From positions 757,685-821,684 of the forward strand of contig NZ_HF570108.1 of NCBI RefSeq assembly GCF_000297395.2: a stretch of DNA of 64,000 bases, written 5' to 3'. The notes under the pieces were generated by a model, which saw nothing but the letters and a program-made list of their open reading frames with translations, was not told the DNA's origin and made no database searches. Origin of the DNA: Micromonospora lupini str. Lupac 08 (GTDB lineage Bacteria > Actinomycetota > Actinomycetes > Mycobacteriales > Micromonosporaceae). Every line of letters begins with the position of its first letter. Position 1 is the first letter of the stretch. Of this stretch, positions 1-8,702 are shown one piece after another. The position numbers were made by a program, and so were the translations under genes.

Positions 1-1542
1 CCGGGCGTCGCCGTCCGGGTCCTCCACCTCGATGTCCGGCACCGGAATCGTCTCGATGCGGGCCGCCCGGGTACGCACCATGAAGTCGTGGTTCGCCGGG
101 TCGTACGAGATGTCACCGGTCTTGTCGGCCTTCTCCAGCCCACCGATCCGGTGCTCCAGCCCCGCCGTGCCCGGAATGGCCCACGGCCGGGCCAGGGTCT
201 CCGGATCGCGCAGGTACGGCAGGAAGGTGGTGCCGTCGTCGCCGTTGGGCTCGGTGGCGAACTCGACCCGGAGGTCGGGCAGCGACTCGACGTCGGGCAG
301 CAGCCACGGCTCGGAGCCGTTCGCCACGTAGTTGTCCGACAGCAGGATCACCGGCGTGCGGTAGGTCAACGCGATCCGGGCCGCCTCCAGCGCCGCGAAG
401 AAGCAGTCCGACGGCGACTTCGGCGCGATGACCGCGACGGGCGCCTCGCCGTGTCGGCCGTAGAGCGCCATGTTCAGGTCGGCCTGCTCGGTCTTGGTCG
501 GCATGCCCGTCGACGGGCCGGCCCGCTGCACGTCCACGATCACCAGCGGCAGCTCCAAGGCCACGGCCAGGGAGATCGTCTCGCTCTTGAGGGCCACACC
601 GGGACCGGACGTGGTGGTCACGCCCAGGGCTCCGCCGTACGACGCGCCGAGCGCCGCGCCGACCGCGGCGATCTCGTCCTCGGCCTGCATGGTCAGCACA
701 CCGAAGCGCTTGTGCTTGCTCAGCTCGTGCAGGATGTCCGACGCCGGGGTGATCGGGTACGCCCCGAGGAAGACCGGCAGCCCGGAGCGGACCCCGGCGG
801 CGACCAGGCCCAGCGAGAGCGCGGCGTTGCCGGTGATGTTGCGGTAGGTGCCCGGCCGCATCTTGGCCGGCTTGACCTCGTAGCGGACCGCGAAGTCCTC
901 GGTGGTCTCGCCGAAGTTCCAGCCGGCCCGGAAGGCGGCCACGTTCGCGGCGACCAGCTCGGGGCGGGCCGCGAACTTACGTTCCAGGAAGCGCAGGGTC
1001 GACTCGTACGGTCGCGAGTACATCCAGGAGAGCAGGCCGAGGGCGAACATGTTCTTCGACCGCTCGGCGTCCTTCTTGGACACCTGCAACTCGGTGAGCG
1101 CCCCGACCGTCATCGAGGTCAGGGCCACCGGGTGCACGACGTAGCCGGCCAGCGAGTCGTCGTCCAGCGGGCTGGTCTGGTAGCCGACCTTGGCCAGGTT
1201 GCGCTTGGTGAACTCGTCGGTGTTGACGATGATGTCCGCGCCGCGCGGCAGGTCGGCCAGGTTGGCCTTGAGCGCCGCCGGGTTCATCGCCACCAGCACG
1301 TGGGGGGAGTCGCCAGGCGTGAGGATGTCGTAGTCGGCGAAGTGCACCTGGAAGCTCGACACGCCGGGCAGGGTGCCGGCGGGAGCCCGGATCTCGGCGG
1401 GGAAGTTCGGCAGCGTGGAGATGTCGTTGCCGAGCTGTGCCGTCTCCGAGGTGAACCGGTCGCCGGTCAACTGCATGCCGTCGCCGGAGTCACCGGCGAA
1501 CCGGATGACCACCCGGTCGAGTTGACGGATCTGCTTGGTCAC
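1..1542 (-). CDS. korA: 2-oxoglutarate:ferredoxin oxidoreductase, alpha subunit (3' end beyond window)
   Basis: This gene encodes the fused gamma/alpha subunit of a 2-oxoacid:ferredoxin oxidoreductase, which with KorB converts 2-oxoglutarate, CoA and oxidised ferredoxin to succinyl-CoA. I read 514 codons from a GTG at 1542 without a stop to base 1, so the C-terminus and probably korB lie to the left. The N-terminus carries the gamma-domain signature GDSGDG at residues 17-22, and the alpha-domain YPITP motif falls near residues 262-266. An AAGGTGG ribosome site lies about 6 bases before the GTG. The family usually has about 610-650 residues, so roughly four fifths is present. A long open frame on the opposite strand is a GC-rich shadow. 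Confidence 0.93.
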   Translation of the reverse strand, partial: MTKQIRQLDRVVIRFAGDSGDGMQLTGDRFTSETAQLGNDISTLPNFPAEIRAPAGTLPGVSSFQVHFADYDILTPGDSPHVLVAMNPAALKANLADLPRGADIIVNTDEFTKRNLAKVGYQTSPLDDDSLAGYVVHPVALTSMTVGALTELQVSKKDAERSKNMFALGLLSWMYSRPYESTLRFLERKFAARPELVAANVAAFRAGWNFGETTEDFAVRYEVKPAKMRPGTYRNITGNAALSLGLVAAGVRSGLPVFLGAYPITPASDILHELSKHKRFGVLTMQAEDEIAAVGAALGASYGGALGVTTTSGPGVALKSETISLAVALELPLVIVDVQRAGPSTGMPTKTEQADLNMALYGRHGEAPVAVIAPKSPSDCFFAALEAARIALTYRTPVILLSDNYVANGSEPWLLPDVESLPDLRVEFATEPNGDDGTTFLPYLRDPETLARPWAIPGTAGLEHRIGGLEKADKTGDISYDPANHDFMVRTRAARIETIPVPDIEVEDPDGDAR

Positions 1543-1829
1543 TGTGCCACCTTCGTTCGCGACTGCGGGACCTCGCCCTGCCCGGCCACGGGACCTCCTT
1601 GACGCAACGTTCCACCGCACCGCCCCAGGCTGGTCCGGTCCGCTGTCGTTCCTCACTGAGAGCCTACGTCGAACGGACCCCCGACCCTCCCCGGAGGTCC
1701 GCCGACTGAGACCCGATCAACGCCGAATCTGCCCAGGATTGCGGCGTTTCGCCCCGCCCGCCGTAATTCAGATCACCGTCCACGGCCGGCCGCGACCCCC
1801 GGCCGTCGACGGCCAGGGTCGTCGATCGG

Positions 1830-3275
1830 TCAGTCGGTGGGCGGAGCGGTGGGCTCGGCCACCGACCCGCCGAGGCGGCGGCGCAGCGAGGTGGTCGCCA
1901 GCGCGAGGGCCAGCACCACCAGCAGCGCGGAGACCGCGATCAGGATGACCGCGGTGCGCTGCACCGAGGTCATGCCGCCGTCGTCGTCGGTGGTGGCGCC
2001 CGCCGGGAGTACGCCCTGGGAGCCGGTCGGCGCGGGCGGCGAGACGACAGGCGTGGCCAGCGCGGCCGCCGCCGTGATGCGGAAGCTCATCTGCACCCGC
2101 CGGGTCGCGCCGTTGCGCGGGTCGAGCTGACCGATCACCGCCCCGGACAGCGGCGCCTCCCGCTGGGCCTGGGCGGTCGCCTCCACCGGCAGCCGCAGCT
2201 CGCGGGTCTCGCCGGCCGCCAGCAGGCCCGCGTCACACCGGGTGCGGGACGCCTCGACCGCCACGCAACCCACCGGTGGGGTCGGCACGCTCACCCCCGC
2301 CGGCAGGATCACCTCCAGCAGGCCGGCGGCGTCCACCTTGCCGGTGTTGACCAGCCGTACCGCGAGGGTGCTCGCCGCGCCGCTGATGTCGAACGCGACC
2401 TCGTCCGCGGCCAGCGAGATCCCGGGCACCGGCGGGCCGGGCGGGAACAGCACCGCGAAGCCCTGGTCGTCGGCCACCTCGCCGGGCACCCCCGGCGCGT
2501 CCGCGACGACCTGCACGGAGCCGCTGAGCGGCATCCGCTCCCAGGCGTTGCCGGCGACCCGCAACCGGATCAGGCTGCTGAACCGCACGCCCGCCTCGGC
2601 CGTCCAGGCCCCGCAGCGGTACACGCCACCGCCCGCGGCGACGCACCCCTTCGTCCCGGCGTCGCTCAGCCCGGCCGGCAGGGTGTACGAGAGTCGGACC
2701 CGCTGCGCGGCGGTGCCGGTGTTCGCCACGGTGACCCGCAGCGTGGTGGTGGTGCTTGTCGCGTTCCAGTACGCCTCGGGCAGGGTGACGTCCTCGGTGG
2801 TCACCTGCACGCCGAGTGGGCTCGGCGCCGGCGCCGGCGTGCCACCCGGCGCGGGCGGGTTGACCGGGGGCACCGGGGGCGTCGGCGGCCCGGCAGTCGG
2901 CGGCCGGGTGCTGCCGCCCGGGGCGGGAGCGGCGGTGGTCGGTACCGGTGGGGCGGTGGTCTGCGGAGGCGCAGGCGGCGTCGTCTCCGGTGGCGGCGCG
3001 GTGGTCGCCGGGGCCGGGTCGGTCGGCGCGGGATCGCCGCCCGGATCCTCGGTCGGGGTGGGCTCCTCCGCCGGGCTGGTCTCCGGGTCCGGATCGGGTT
3101 CGGGCGCCGACTCCGTCACGGCGGCGATCGGGTGCGTGTGCGGCACCGCCGCGCTCGCGAGGGTCGGAGCGGCGGCGAGCGCCGCGAGCAGCCCGAGCGC
3201 GAGCGAGGTCGCCAGCAGGGGCGCGGGAGGTCGCCCCGCAACCCGGCGTTCGGGCGATACCTTCACGCGGGCCAT
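1830..3275 (-). CDS. secreted, membrane-anchored surface protein with Pro/Thr-rich stalk
   Basis: This is a 481-residue protein of unknown function. It has a signal-peptide-like start (residues 1 to about 43, ending in an Ala-rich stretch), a Pro/Thr/Glu-rich linker to about residue 150, and a body with beta-sandwich character resembling DUF11-type repeats. A C-terminal hydrophobic segment (about 441-463) is followed by RRR and a short cytoplasmic tail. The expected topology is an extracellular protein tethered by one C-terminal helix. The ATG at 3275 follows a GGAGG site. The gene is divergent from nuoA across 128 bases. It may be a wall adhesin or stalk protein, but nothing assigns a ligand. 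Confidence 0.75.
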   Translation of the reverse strand: MARVKVSPERRVAGRPPAPLLATSLALGLLAALAAAPTLASAAVPHTHPIAAVTESAPEPDPDPETSPAEEPTPTEDPGGDPAPTDPAPATTAPPPETTPPAPPQTTAPPVPTTAAPAPGGSTRPPTAGPPTPPVPPVNPPAPGGTPAPAPSPLGVQVTTEDVTLPEAYWNATSTTTTLRVTVANTGTAAQRVRLSYTLPAGLSDAGTKGCVAAGGGVYRCGAWTAEAGVRFSSLIRLRVAGNAWERMPLSGSVQVVADAPGVPGEVADDQGFAVLFPPGPPVPGISLAADEVAFDISGAASTLAVRLVNTGKVDAAGLLEVILPAGVSVPTPPVGCVAVEASRTRCDAGLLAAGETRELRLPVEATAQAQREAPLSGAVIGQLDPRNGATRRVQMSFRITAAAALATPVVSPPAPTGSQGVLPAGATTDDDGGMTSVQRTAVILIAVSALLVVLALALATTSLRRRLGGSVAEPTAPPTD

Positions 3276-3403
3276 CTGTCCTCCGGTGCCATGGGTGGAT
3301 GTCCAATGTTCGTTAACAGTTGCCTCGGTGCACTAGTCCCACCCGGAAACAAATCCGTAACGTGTTTGGGACGGCCCGTTCGGGTGGGCGGTAAGCTGCC
3401 GAT

Positions 3404-3781
3404 GTGACCGGTTACCTGGGCTCGTACGCGACGCTCGGGCTCCTGCTGCTCGTCAGTGTCCTGTTCTTTGTGACGGCGTTCTCGGCCAACCGGGTGTTAC
3501 GTCCCGCCCGTCCGGCCGACCCGTTCGGCAAGCGGACCAGCTACGAGTGCGGGCTCGATCCGGTCGGCGCGGACTGGGCGCAGATGCAGATCCGCTACTA
3601 CGTCTACGCCTACCTGTACGTGCTGTTCGCGGTCGAGGCGGTGTTCCTCTTCCCGTGGGCGGTGGTCTTCGACCGTCCGGGCTTCGGCCTGGTCACCGTC
3701 GTGGAGATGGCGGTGTTCGTGGCGGTGCTCGCCCTCGGCATCCTCTACGCGTGGCGTAGGAACATCCTGCGCTGGACCTGA
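3404..3781 (+). CDS. nuoA: orphan NADH-quinone oxidoreductase subunit A
   Basis: This 125-residue membrane protein matches NuoA (ND3), a small three-helix subunit of the complex I membrane arm. The loop after helix 1 holds the family motif YECGLDP, close to the canonical YECGMDP, and three hydrophobic segments are visible. The start is a GTG at 3404. None of the other complex I genes is next to it: its neighbours are a divergent secreted protein and a convergent folP2. A full nuo operon presumably lies elsewhere with its own nuoA, so this is probably a second copy or a relocated one. Identity as NuoA is secure; its use in complex I is inferred. Confidence 0.9.
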   Translation: MTGYLGSYATLGLLLLVSVLFFVTAFSANRVLRPARPADPFGKRTSYECGLDPVGADWAQMQIRYYVYAYLYVLFAVEAVFLFPWAVVFDRPGFGLVTVVEMAVFVAVLALGILYAWRRNILRWT

Positions 3782-3851
3782 GCGTCGGTGCCTCCGGCGA
3801 TCGTGCCGCTCCGCCGGCCGTTCACGTCGGTTGCCGCACCGACCGGCCGAC

Positions 3852-4721
3852 TCAGGCCAGACCCCGCCGGGTCGCCGCGGGCGGGCGGTCGCCACGGATC
3901 GAGGCGACCATGTCCAGCACCCGACGGGTGGGCCCGACCTGGTGGGCCCGGAACACCCGAGCGCCCAACCAGGCGGAGACCGCCGTCGCGGCGAGCGTGC
4001 CCTCCAGCCGCTCGGCCACCGGCAGGTCAAGCGTCTCGCCGACGAAGTCCTTGTTGGAGAGCGCCACCAGCACCGGCCAACCGGTCGCGGTCAGCTCGTC
4101 CAGCCGGCGGGTGATCTCCAGGGAGTGCCGGGTGTTCTTGCCGAAGTCGTGCGCCGGGTCGATGAGGATGCCGTCGGGGCGTACCCCCGCCGCCACCGCG
4201 CGCTCGGCGAGCCCGGTCACCGTCTCGACCACGTCGGCGACCACGTCGTCGAAGGCCGCCCGGTGCGGCCGGGTCCGGGGGACCAGCCCGCCGGCGTGCG
4301 AGCAGACCAGGCCGGCGCCCGTGTCCGCCGCGACCCGGGCGAGCGCCGGGTCGGCGCCCGACCAGGTGTCGTTGAGCAGGTCCGCGCCGGCCGCCACGGC
4401 CTCCGTCGCGACCTCGGCCCGCCAGGTGTCGATGGAGATGACCACCTCCGGGAACGCGGCCCGTACGGCGGCGATGGTGTCCACCGTGCGCCGGATCTCC
4501 TCGGCGACGTCCACCTCGGTGCCCGGCCCCGCCTTGACCCCGCCGATGTCGATGATCGCCGCGCCCTCGTCGACCGCCCGCTCGACGGCGCGCAGCGCGC
4601 TGTCGGCGGCAAAGGTGGCGCCCCGGTCGAAGAACGAGTCCGGTGTGCGGTTGACGATGGCCATCACCACCAGCTCACCCGGGGCGAACGTCCGCCCACC
4701 AAGCCGAAGTGCCCCGGCCAT
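3852..4721 (-). CDS. folP2: dihydropteroate synthase family protein, FolP2 type
   Basis: This 289-residue TIM-barrel protein belongs to the dihydropteroate synthase family. The first signature is present as NRTPDSF, but the second loop reads DIGGVKAGPG where true FolP has a GGESTRPG-like motif, and the third reads SNKDFVGE where FolP has SRKSF. These are features of actinobacterial FolP2 (Rv1207 in M. tuberculosis), which is reported not to have normal dihydropteroate synthase activity. The real folate enzyme is probably elsewhere. The following genes (DivIVA-domain, tag, DUF3117) match the Rv1209-Rv1211 order, supporting orthology; the glycosyltransferase usually next to folP2 is absent. The function of FolP2 is not established. 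Confidence 0.88.
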   Translation of the reverse strand: MAGALRLGGRTFAPGELVVMAIVNRTPDSFFDRGATFAADSALRAVERAVDEGAAIIDIGGVKAGPGTEVDVAEEIRRTVDTIAAVRAAFPEVVISIDTWRAEVATEAVAAGADLLNDTWSGADPALARVAADTGAGLVCSHAGGLVPRTRPHRAAFDDVVADVVETVTGLAERAVAAGVRPDGILIDPAHDFGKNTRHSLEITRRLDELTATGWPVLVALSNKDFVGETLDLPVAERLEGTLAATAVSAWLGARVFRAHQVGPTRRVLDMVASIRGDRPPAATRRGLA

Positions 4722-4872
4722 GACGCCTCCCGACTGTCCGCACCGTCGCCGCCGCTCCGGCCGCTACCGACGCTAGCCGGTCGGCCGGCCACCACGCGGG
4801 GCGGGCGCGGGCGTCGATGGTGATCGGGGTGGTGGGGTCGCTCCCAGCCGGCTGTCGTGCCACGATCAGTGC

Positions 4873-5669
4873 ATGGGTCAGCTTCTGCTCCTCCTGGTCG
4901 TGGCGTTGACTGTCGCGGCGGTCGTTTTCGGCGTGACGGTGTTGGTCAGTGGCCGCGATCCGGGCCTCGCGTCGACCGAGCCGGATTCGCAGGCCATCCC
5001 CCTGCCGGGCACCCGGCCACTGCGGGAATCCGACGTCGGGGCGGTCCGCTTCGACACCGGACTGCGCGGGTACCGGATGGCCCAGGTCGACCAGGCGATG
5101 CGCCGTGCCGCCTACGACATCGGCTACAAGTCCGAGCTGATCGGCGTGCTGGAGGCGGAGGTCATCGCATTGCGCGAGGGCCGTACCGACGACGCCGACG
5201 TGCTGCGCCAGGCCCGGGAGCAGGCCGCCGGAGCGGCGTCGGGCGCGACCGCGGCGGAGCCGGACGACGCCGCGGTGCCGGCCGACGCCGTTGCGCCTGC
5301 GGACGCCGGCACGGGGCCGGCCGGGGCGGACGCCCTGCCCGCCGCCACCTCCTCGGCGGCCGACTCCGACGGCGTGGCGCCTGCGGACGCCGGCGCGGGG
5401 CCGCCGGGGCGGACGCCCTGCCCGCCACCTCCTCCGCTGCCGACGCGGACGCTCTGCCCGCCACCACCTCGGCGGCCGACGCGGACGGCGTGGCGCCGGC
5501 CGACGGCGAGCCGCCCGCCGTCGACAAGCCCATCGCCCGTAAGCCGGCCGACGAGCCCCTCGCCCGCAAGCCGGGCGACGACGAGCCGAGCGCTGACGAG
5601 CCGGCCGAGGACGAGCCGGCCGGCGGTGCCGGGCAGCACGGCGCGGTGGTCCGGTCGGAGTCGGCGTGA
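4873..5669 (+). CDS. DivIVA-domain membrane protein, apparent -1 frameshift near 5401
   Basis: The protein starts at ATG 4873 with one N-terminal membrane helix (residues 4-27), followed by a DivIVA-type segment around residues 50-95 (RFDTGLRGYRMAQVD) and an Ala/Pro/Asp-rich tail. Tail repeats read ADGVAPADAG. At about 5401-5404 the second repeat copy has CCGCC where the first copy (near 5317) has CCGGCC, one base short. In the original frame the sequence turns into Pro/Arg/Thr nonsense to 5688. One frame over it continues as acidic, Lys-containing repeats and stops at 5669, where TGA overlaps the next gene's GTG. The corrected product is about 265 residues. It resembles the Rv1209-type neighbour of tag, probably with a role at the membrane or pole. 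Confidence 0.72.
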
Positions 5670-6163
5670 CCGGCCCGGAGGGCGTTGATGATCTTCAGGA
5701 GGCGGCGCAACCCGGCGCCGGCGAGGTGACCGCCACGGTCATCGTCAACGCCCCGGCGGCCCGGGTCTTCGCCGCGTTACTCGCCTGGGAACGGCAGTCG
5801 GACTGGATCCCGTTCACCCGGGTCCGGGTCGTCGAGGGCGACGGGCGCGAGGGCAGCCGGATCGAGGCGGTGACCGCGCTCGGCCGGGCGACGCTGCGCG
5901 ACGAGATGCGGGTGGTCCGGGTCGACGAGCCGTACGAGATCGGCGTGGTCCACCACGGCCAGGTGCTGCGCGGTCCGGGCGTCCTGCGCTGCACCCAACT
6001 CGGCGAGGCCCGCACCCAGGTCGTCTGGCACGAGTGGTTCCATCTGCCGGGCGGCCGGGCCGGCCGGCTGGCGTGGCCGGTGCTCTGGCCCGGTTCCAAG
6101 CTGGGCCTCACCCAGGCGCTGAAGAGGTTCGGCCGTCTGGTCGAGCAGGGCCGACTGCCCTGA
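5666..6163 (+). CDS. SRPBCC (START-like) family protein
   Basis: This 165-residue soluble protein has the SRPBCC/polyketide-cyclase-like pattern: a beta strand with VIVNAPAARVFAAL near residue 24, a WIPF segment, central strands, and a long C-terminal helix ending in LKRFGRLVEQ. Such proteins bind hydrophobic ligands in a deep cavity; no ligand can be assigned. The GTG start at 5666 overlaps the stop of the frame-corrected DivIVA-domain gene by four bases (GTGA), implying translational coupling. The tag gene follows 66 bases downstream in the same direction, so the three are probably one transcription unit. Confidence 0.8.
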   Translation: MTGPEGVDDLQEAAQPGAGEVTATVIVNAPAARVFAALLAWERQSDWIPFTRVRVVEGDGREGSRIEAVTALGRATLRDEMRVVRVDEPYEIGVVHHGQVLRGPGVLRCTQLGEARTQVVWHEWFHLPGGRAGRLAWPVLWPGSKLGLTQALKRFGRLVEQGRLP

Positions 6164-6229
6164 CTGTGAGGCTGGCCGGGTAGGCCCGACGGTGCGGGGC
6201 TGTCGGTGCGATGGCCTAGCGTGTGCGAC

Positions 6230-6799
6230 GTGAGTGACCTGGTGATCGGCGCCGACGGGCTGGCCCGCTGCGCCTGGGGGGCGAGCACCCCGGACTACGC
6301 CGTCTACCACGACACCGAGTGGGGGCGGCCGCTGCGCGGCGACGACGCGCTCTACGAGCGGATGACCCTGGAGGCGTTCCAGTCCGGCCTGTCCTGGCTG
6401 ACCATCCTGCGCAAACGCCCGGCGTTCCGGCTGGCCTTCGACGAGTTCCACATCGAGACCGTGGCCGGCTACGGCGAGGCCGACGTGACCCGGCTGCTCG
6501 CCGACGCCGGCATCGTCCGCAACCGGGCCAAGATCGAGGCGGCGATCGCCAACGCCCGTGCCGCGCTGGAGCTGCCCGACGGGCTGTCCGCGCTGCTCTG
6601 GTCGTTCGCGCCGGAGCGCCGGCCGTCCCGCCCCGCCTCGTTCGCCGAGCTGGCGCCGATCACCGGAGAGTCGACGGCCATGGCCAAGGCACTCAAGAAG
6701 CGCGGCTTCCGATTCGTCGGCCCGACCACCGCGTACGCCCTCATGCAGGCCACCGGGATGGTCGACGATCACATCGTCGGCTGTCACGTCACCCGTTGA
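6230..6799 (+). CDS. tag: DNA-3-methyladenine glycosylase I
   Basis: This enzyme removes 3-methyladenine from alkylated DNA, starting base excision repair. The protein of 189 residues shows the family landmarks: RCAWG near the N-terminus, YHDTEWG, LEAFQSGLSWLTIL, a LKKRGFRFVGPTT helix and the C-terminal DHIVGCH with the zinc-binding His and Cys. I chose the GTG at 6230 (protein begins VSDLVIG) because upstream codons look non-coding. An in-frame ATG lies at 6206. Context folP2, DivIVA, tag, DUF3117 follows the mycobacterial order, supporting orthology with TagA (Rv1210). Confidence 0.93.
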   Translation: MSDLVIGADGLARCAWGASTPDYAVYHDTEWGRPLRGDDALYERMTLEAFQSGLSWLTILRKRPAFRLAFDEFHIETVAGYGEADVTRLLADAGIVRNRAKIEAAIANARAALELPDGLSALLWSFAPERRPSRPASFAELAPITGESTAMAKALKKRGFRFVGPTTAYALMQATGMVDDHIVGCHVTR

Positions 6800-6815
6800 C
6801 CGGCGGCGTGATGGG

Positions 6816-7448
6816 ATGGCAGGCATGACGACCGAGACCGCGTACCGGGCCGGTGCGGCCGGCCACGCCGACGGGCCGGGCACCTGGGCCGTGCTGCTGC
6901 CCCCGGAACGTTACGAGGCCGAGCGGCTCGTGCACCACGACACCCTGGAGCTGACCGGGCTGACCGACGTCGGGCGTCCCGGCCTCGGCGACCGGGTGGC
7001 GGTGCTGGCCGACGCGCCACCGCGACTGGTGGCCCTCGGCCGGGTCACCGCGCCGTCGCGGCGGCACTCCGAGGATCCGGACGATCCGCAGTCCGACGTC
7101 GAGCCGGGGACGCTCGTCGTGACGTACACCCGGCGGGCCTTCGACGAGCCGGTGCCGACCGGCCTGCTCGCGCTCGACGGGCCGGTCACCGCGCTGGAGC
7201 CGGCCACCTTCCGGGCGCTGGCCGACCAGCTCGGCCCGCCCCCGGCGCGGCGCACCTGGCTGGTCAGCCTCGACCTGCCGATCGAGGCCGGCACGCCGGC
7301 CGAGGCGGTGCGGCTGTTCTGGTCCTACGTGCAGGAGCTGGGGCCGCGCGAGCTGCCCGCCTTCGTGTCACCGGCCGGCGACGAGCTGGCCATGCAGGCG
7401 TTCGTGCTCGGCGCGGAGGCCAACCAGGACCCGGAAGAGGACGACTAG
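6816..7448 (+). CDS. conserved hypothetical protein (EVE/PUA-like fold possible)
   Basis: This protein of 210 residues has no family I can name with certainty. The N-terminal half contains TWAVLLPPERYE and GDRVAVLADAPPRLVALGRV, a pattern compatible with a small beta-barrel like EVE/PUA or ASCH domains, but this is only an impression. The C-terminal half is acidic and ends PEEDD. The start is ATG 6816 or ATG 6825, 16 bases after the end of tag, so it is probably in the same operon. The stop shares a CTAG with the stop of the convergent DUF1501 gene, leaving no room for a terminator between them. Confidence 0.7.
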   Translation: MAGMTTETAYRAGAAGHADGPGTWAVLLPPERYEAERLVHHDTLELTGLTDVGRPGLGDRVAVLADAPPRLVALGRVTAPSRRHSEDPDDPQSDVEPGTLVVTYTRRAFDEPVPTGLLALDGPVTALEPATFRALADQLGPPPARRTWLVSLDLPIEAGTPAEAVRLFWSYVQELGPRELPAFVSPAGDELAMQAFVLGAEANQDPEEDD

Positions 7449-8686
7449 AAGAGCTTGTCCAGGCGTCCCTTCCAGTCGGCCAGCACCGGACCCGGGTCGG
7501 TGTCCAACACCCGCTCCAACAGCGTGGCGTAGACGTCCCGGAAGTCGGTGGTGTATTTCAGGTCGCCGTCGTCGAGGTCGGTGAGGCTTGGCGCGTCCCC
7601 GTGCCAGCCGCCGCGCACCCCCGCGCCGAGCAGCAGCATGTCCGAGGCGGTGCCGTGGTCGGTGCCGTCCGAGGCGTTGGCCCGGACCCGGCGACCGAAC
7701 TCGGAGTAGACCGCCACCACCACCTTCCGGCCCGCCTCGCTGCGACTCATCCGGTCGGCGAACCCGGTCAACGCCCGGTCCAGCTGACCCAGCAGGACGG
7801 CCTGCAACTGCTTCTCGTCGGCGTGCGTGTCGAAGCCTCCCAACGACACCGAGAAGACCCGGGTGGACACCTCCGCCTCCACACACTGCGCGACCAGATC
7901 CAACTGCGCGTCCAGCGGGGTTCGGGCCCCGCCGGTGGCCGTCGCGGGCGCCTGCTCGCCGTCCGGGTCGTCGGTCTCCGCGGCGGCGGAGTCGCGTACC
8001 TGGCGGATCATCTCGTCCACCGACCGCAGGTCGGCGAAGCAGGCGGCGGCACGGCCCCGGGCTGCCGACTCGCCCGCCTCGGCGGCGGCGAACGCGGTGA
8101 GCGTCTCCGCCGGCAGGCCCTTGGCGGCCTTGCGGTCGGTCACCGGCACGGCGGCGCCCGCGCTGTGCGCCCCGGCCAGCAGCGGCGGCAGCGCCGGCTC
8201 GAACGACACCGCCAGCCGGGGGTCGCCGCCCGCCCCGTCCAGCCAGCGGCCGAGCCAACCGGTGTTGCCCGGCCGGTCCGGTTGCGCCGTGTGCCAGATG
8301 TCCATCGACCGGAAGTGGCTGCGGTCCGGCTTCGGGTAGCCGATCCCACGCACGATCGCCAGCCCGCCACTCGACCAGCGCTTGTGCAGCCCCTCCATCG
8401 CCGGGTTGAGGGCGAAGTCGTCGTCCAACCGCCGCACCTCGCCGTCGGGGTACGCCAGCTCGGGTCGGGCCGCCCGGTAGGCCGGGTCGCCGTACGGGAT
8501 GACGGTGTTCAGGCCGTCGTTTCCGCCGTAGAGGGTGACAAGCACCAGCGTGCGCGACTGGGGGTCCCGGTCTCCGGAGGTGTCCAGCAGGTCCCGCAGT
8601 CCGTACGCGCCGGCGCCGGCGGCCAACGCGCCCGCGCCGACCACCCCGCTGGTGAGCAGGAACCTGCGTCGGGTCAGGGCGTCCAT
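7445..8686 (-). CDS. DUF1501 family protein with Tat signal
   Basis: This 413-residue protein begins with a twin-arginine signal (RRRFLLTSG from residue 6, then a Gly/Ala-rich hydrophobic stretch), so it should be exported folded by the Tat system. The body matches DUF1501, a sulfatase/alkaline-phosphatase-like fold: GGNDGLNT near residue 55, a FDTHADE segment, EFGRR and DHGTA, all candidate metal or active-site positions. The start is ATG 8686 behind a perfect GGAGGAG. It lies 16 bases downstream of the DUF1800 gene. These two are a known widespread pair of unknown function, probably acting together outside the membrane. Confidence 0.88.
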   Translation of the reverse strand: MDALTRRRFLLTSGVVGAGALAAGAGAYGLRDLLDTSGDRDPQSRTLVLVTLYGGNDGLNTVIPYGDPAYRAARPELAYPDGEVRRLDDDFALNPAMEGLHKRWSSGGLAIVRGIGYPKPDRSHFRSMDIWHTAQPDRPGNTGWLGRWLDGAGGDPRLAVSFEPALPPLLAGAHSAGAAVPVTDRKAAKGLPAETLTAFAAAEAGESAARGRAAACFADLRSVDEMIRQVRDSAAAETDDPDGEQAPATATGGARTPLDAQLDLVAQCVEAEVSTRVFSVSLGGFDTHADEKQLQAVLLGQLDRALTGFADRMSRSEAGRKVVVAVYSEFGRRVRANASDGTDHGTASDMLLLGAGVRGGWHGDAPSLTDLDDGDLKYTTDFRDVYATLLERVLDTDPGPVLADWKGRLDKLF

Positions 8687-8702
8687 TTCTCGACTCCTCC
8701 GC

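Noticed and set aside
88..1602. Long open frame on the plus strand across korA
   Set aside because: It is Arg/Gly/Val-rich antisense sequence; the minus strand gives clear KorA motifs.
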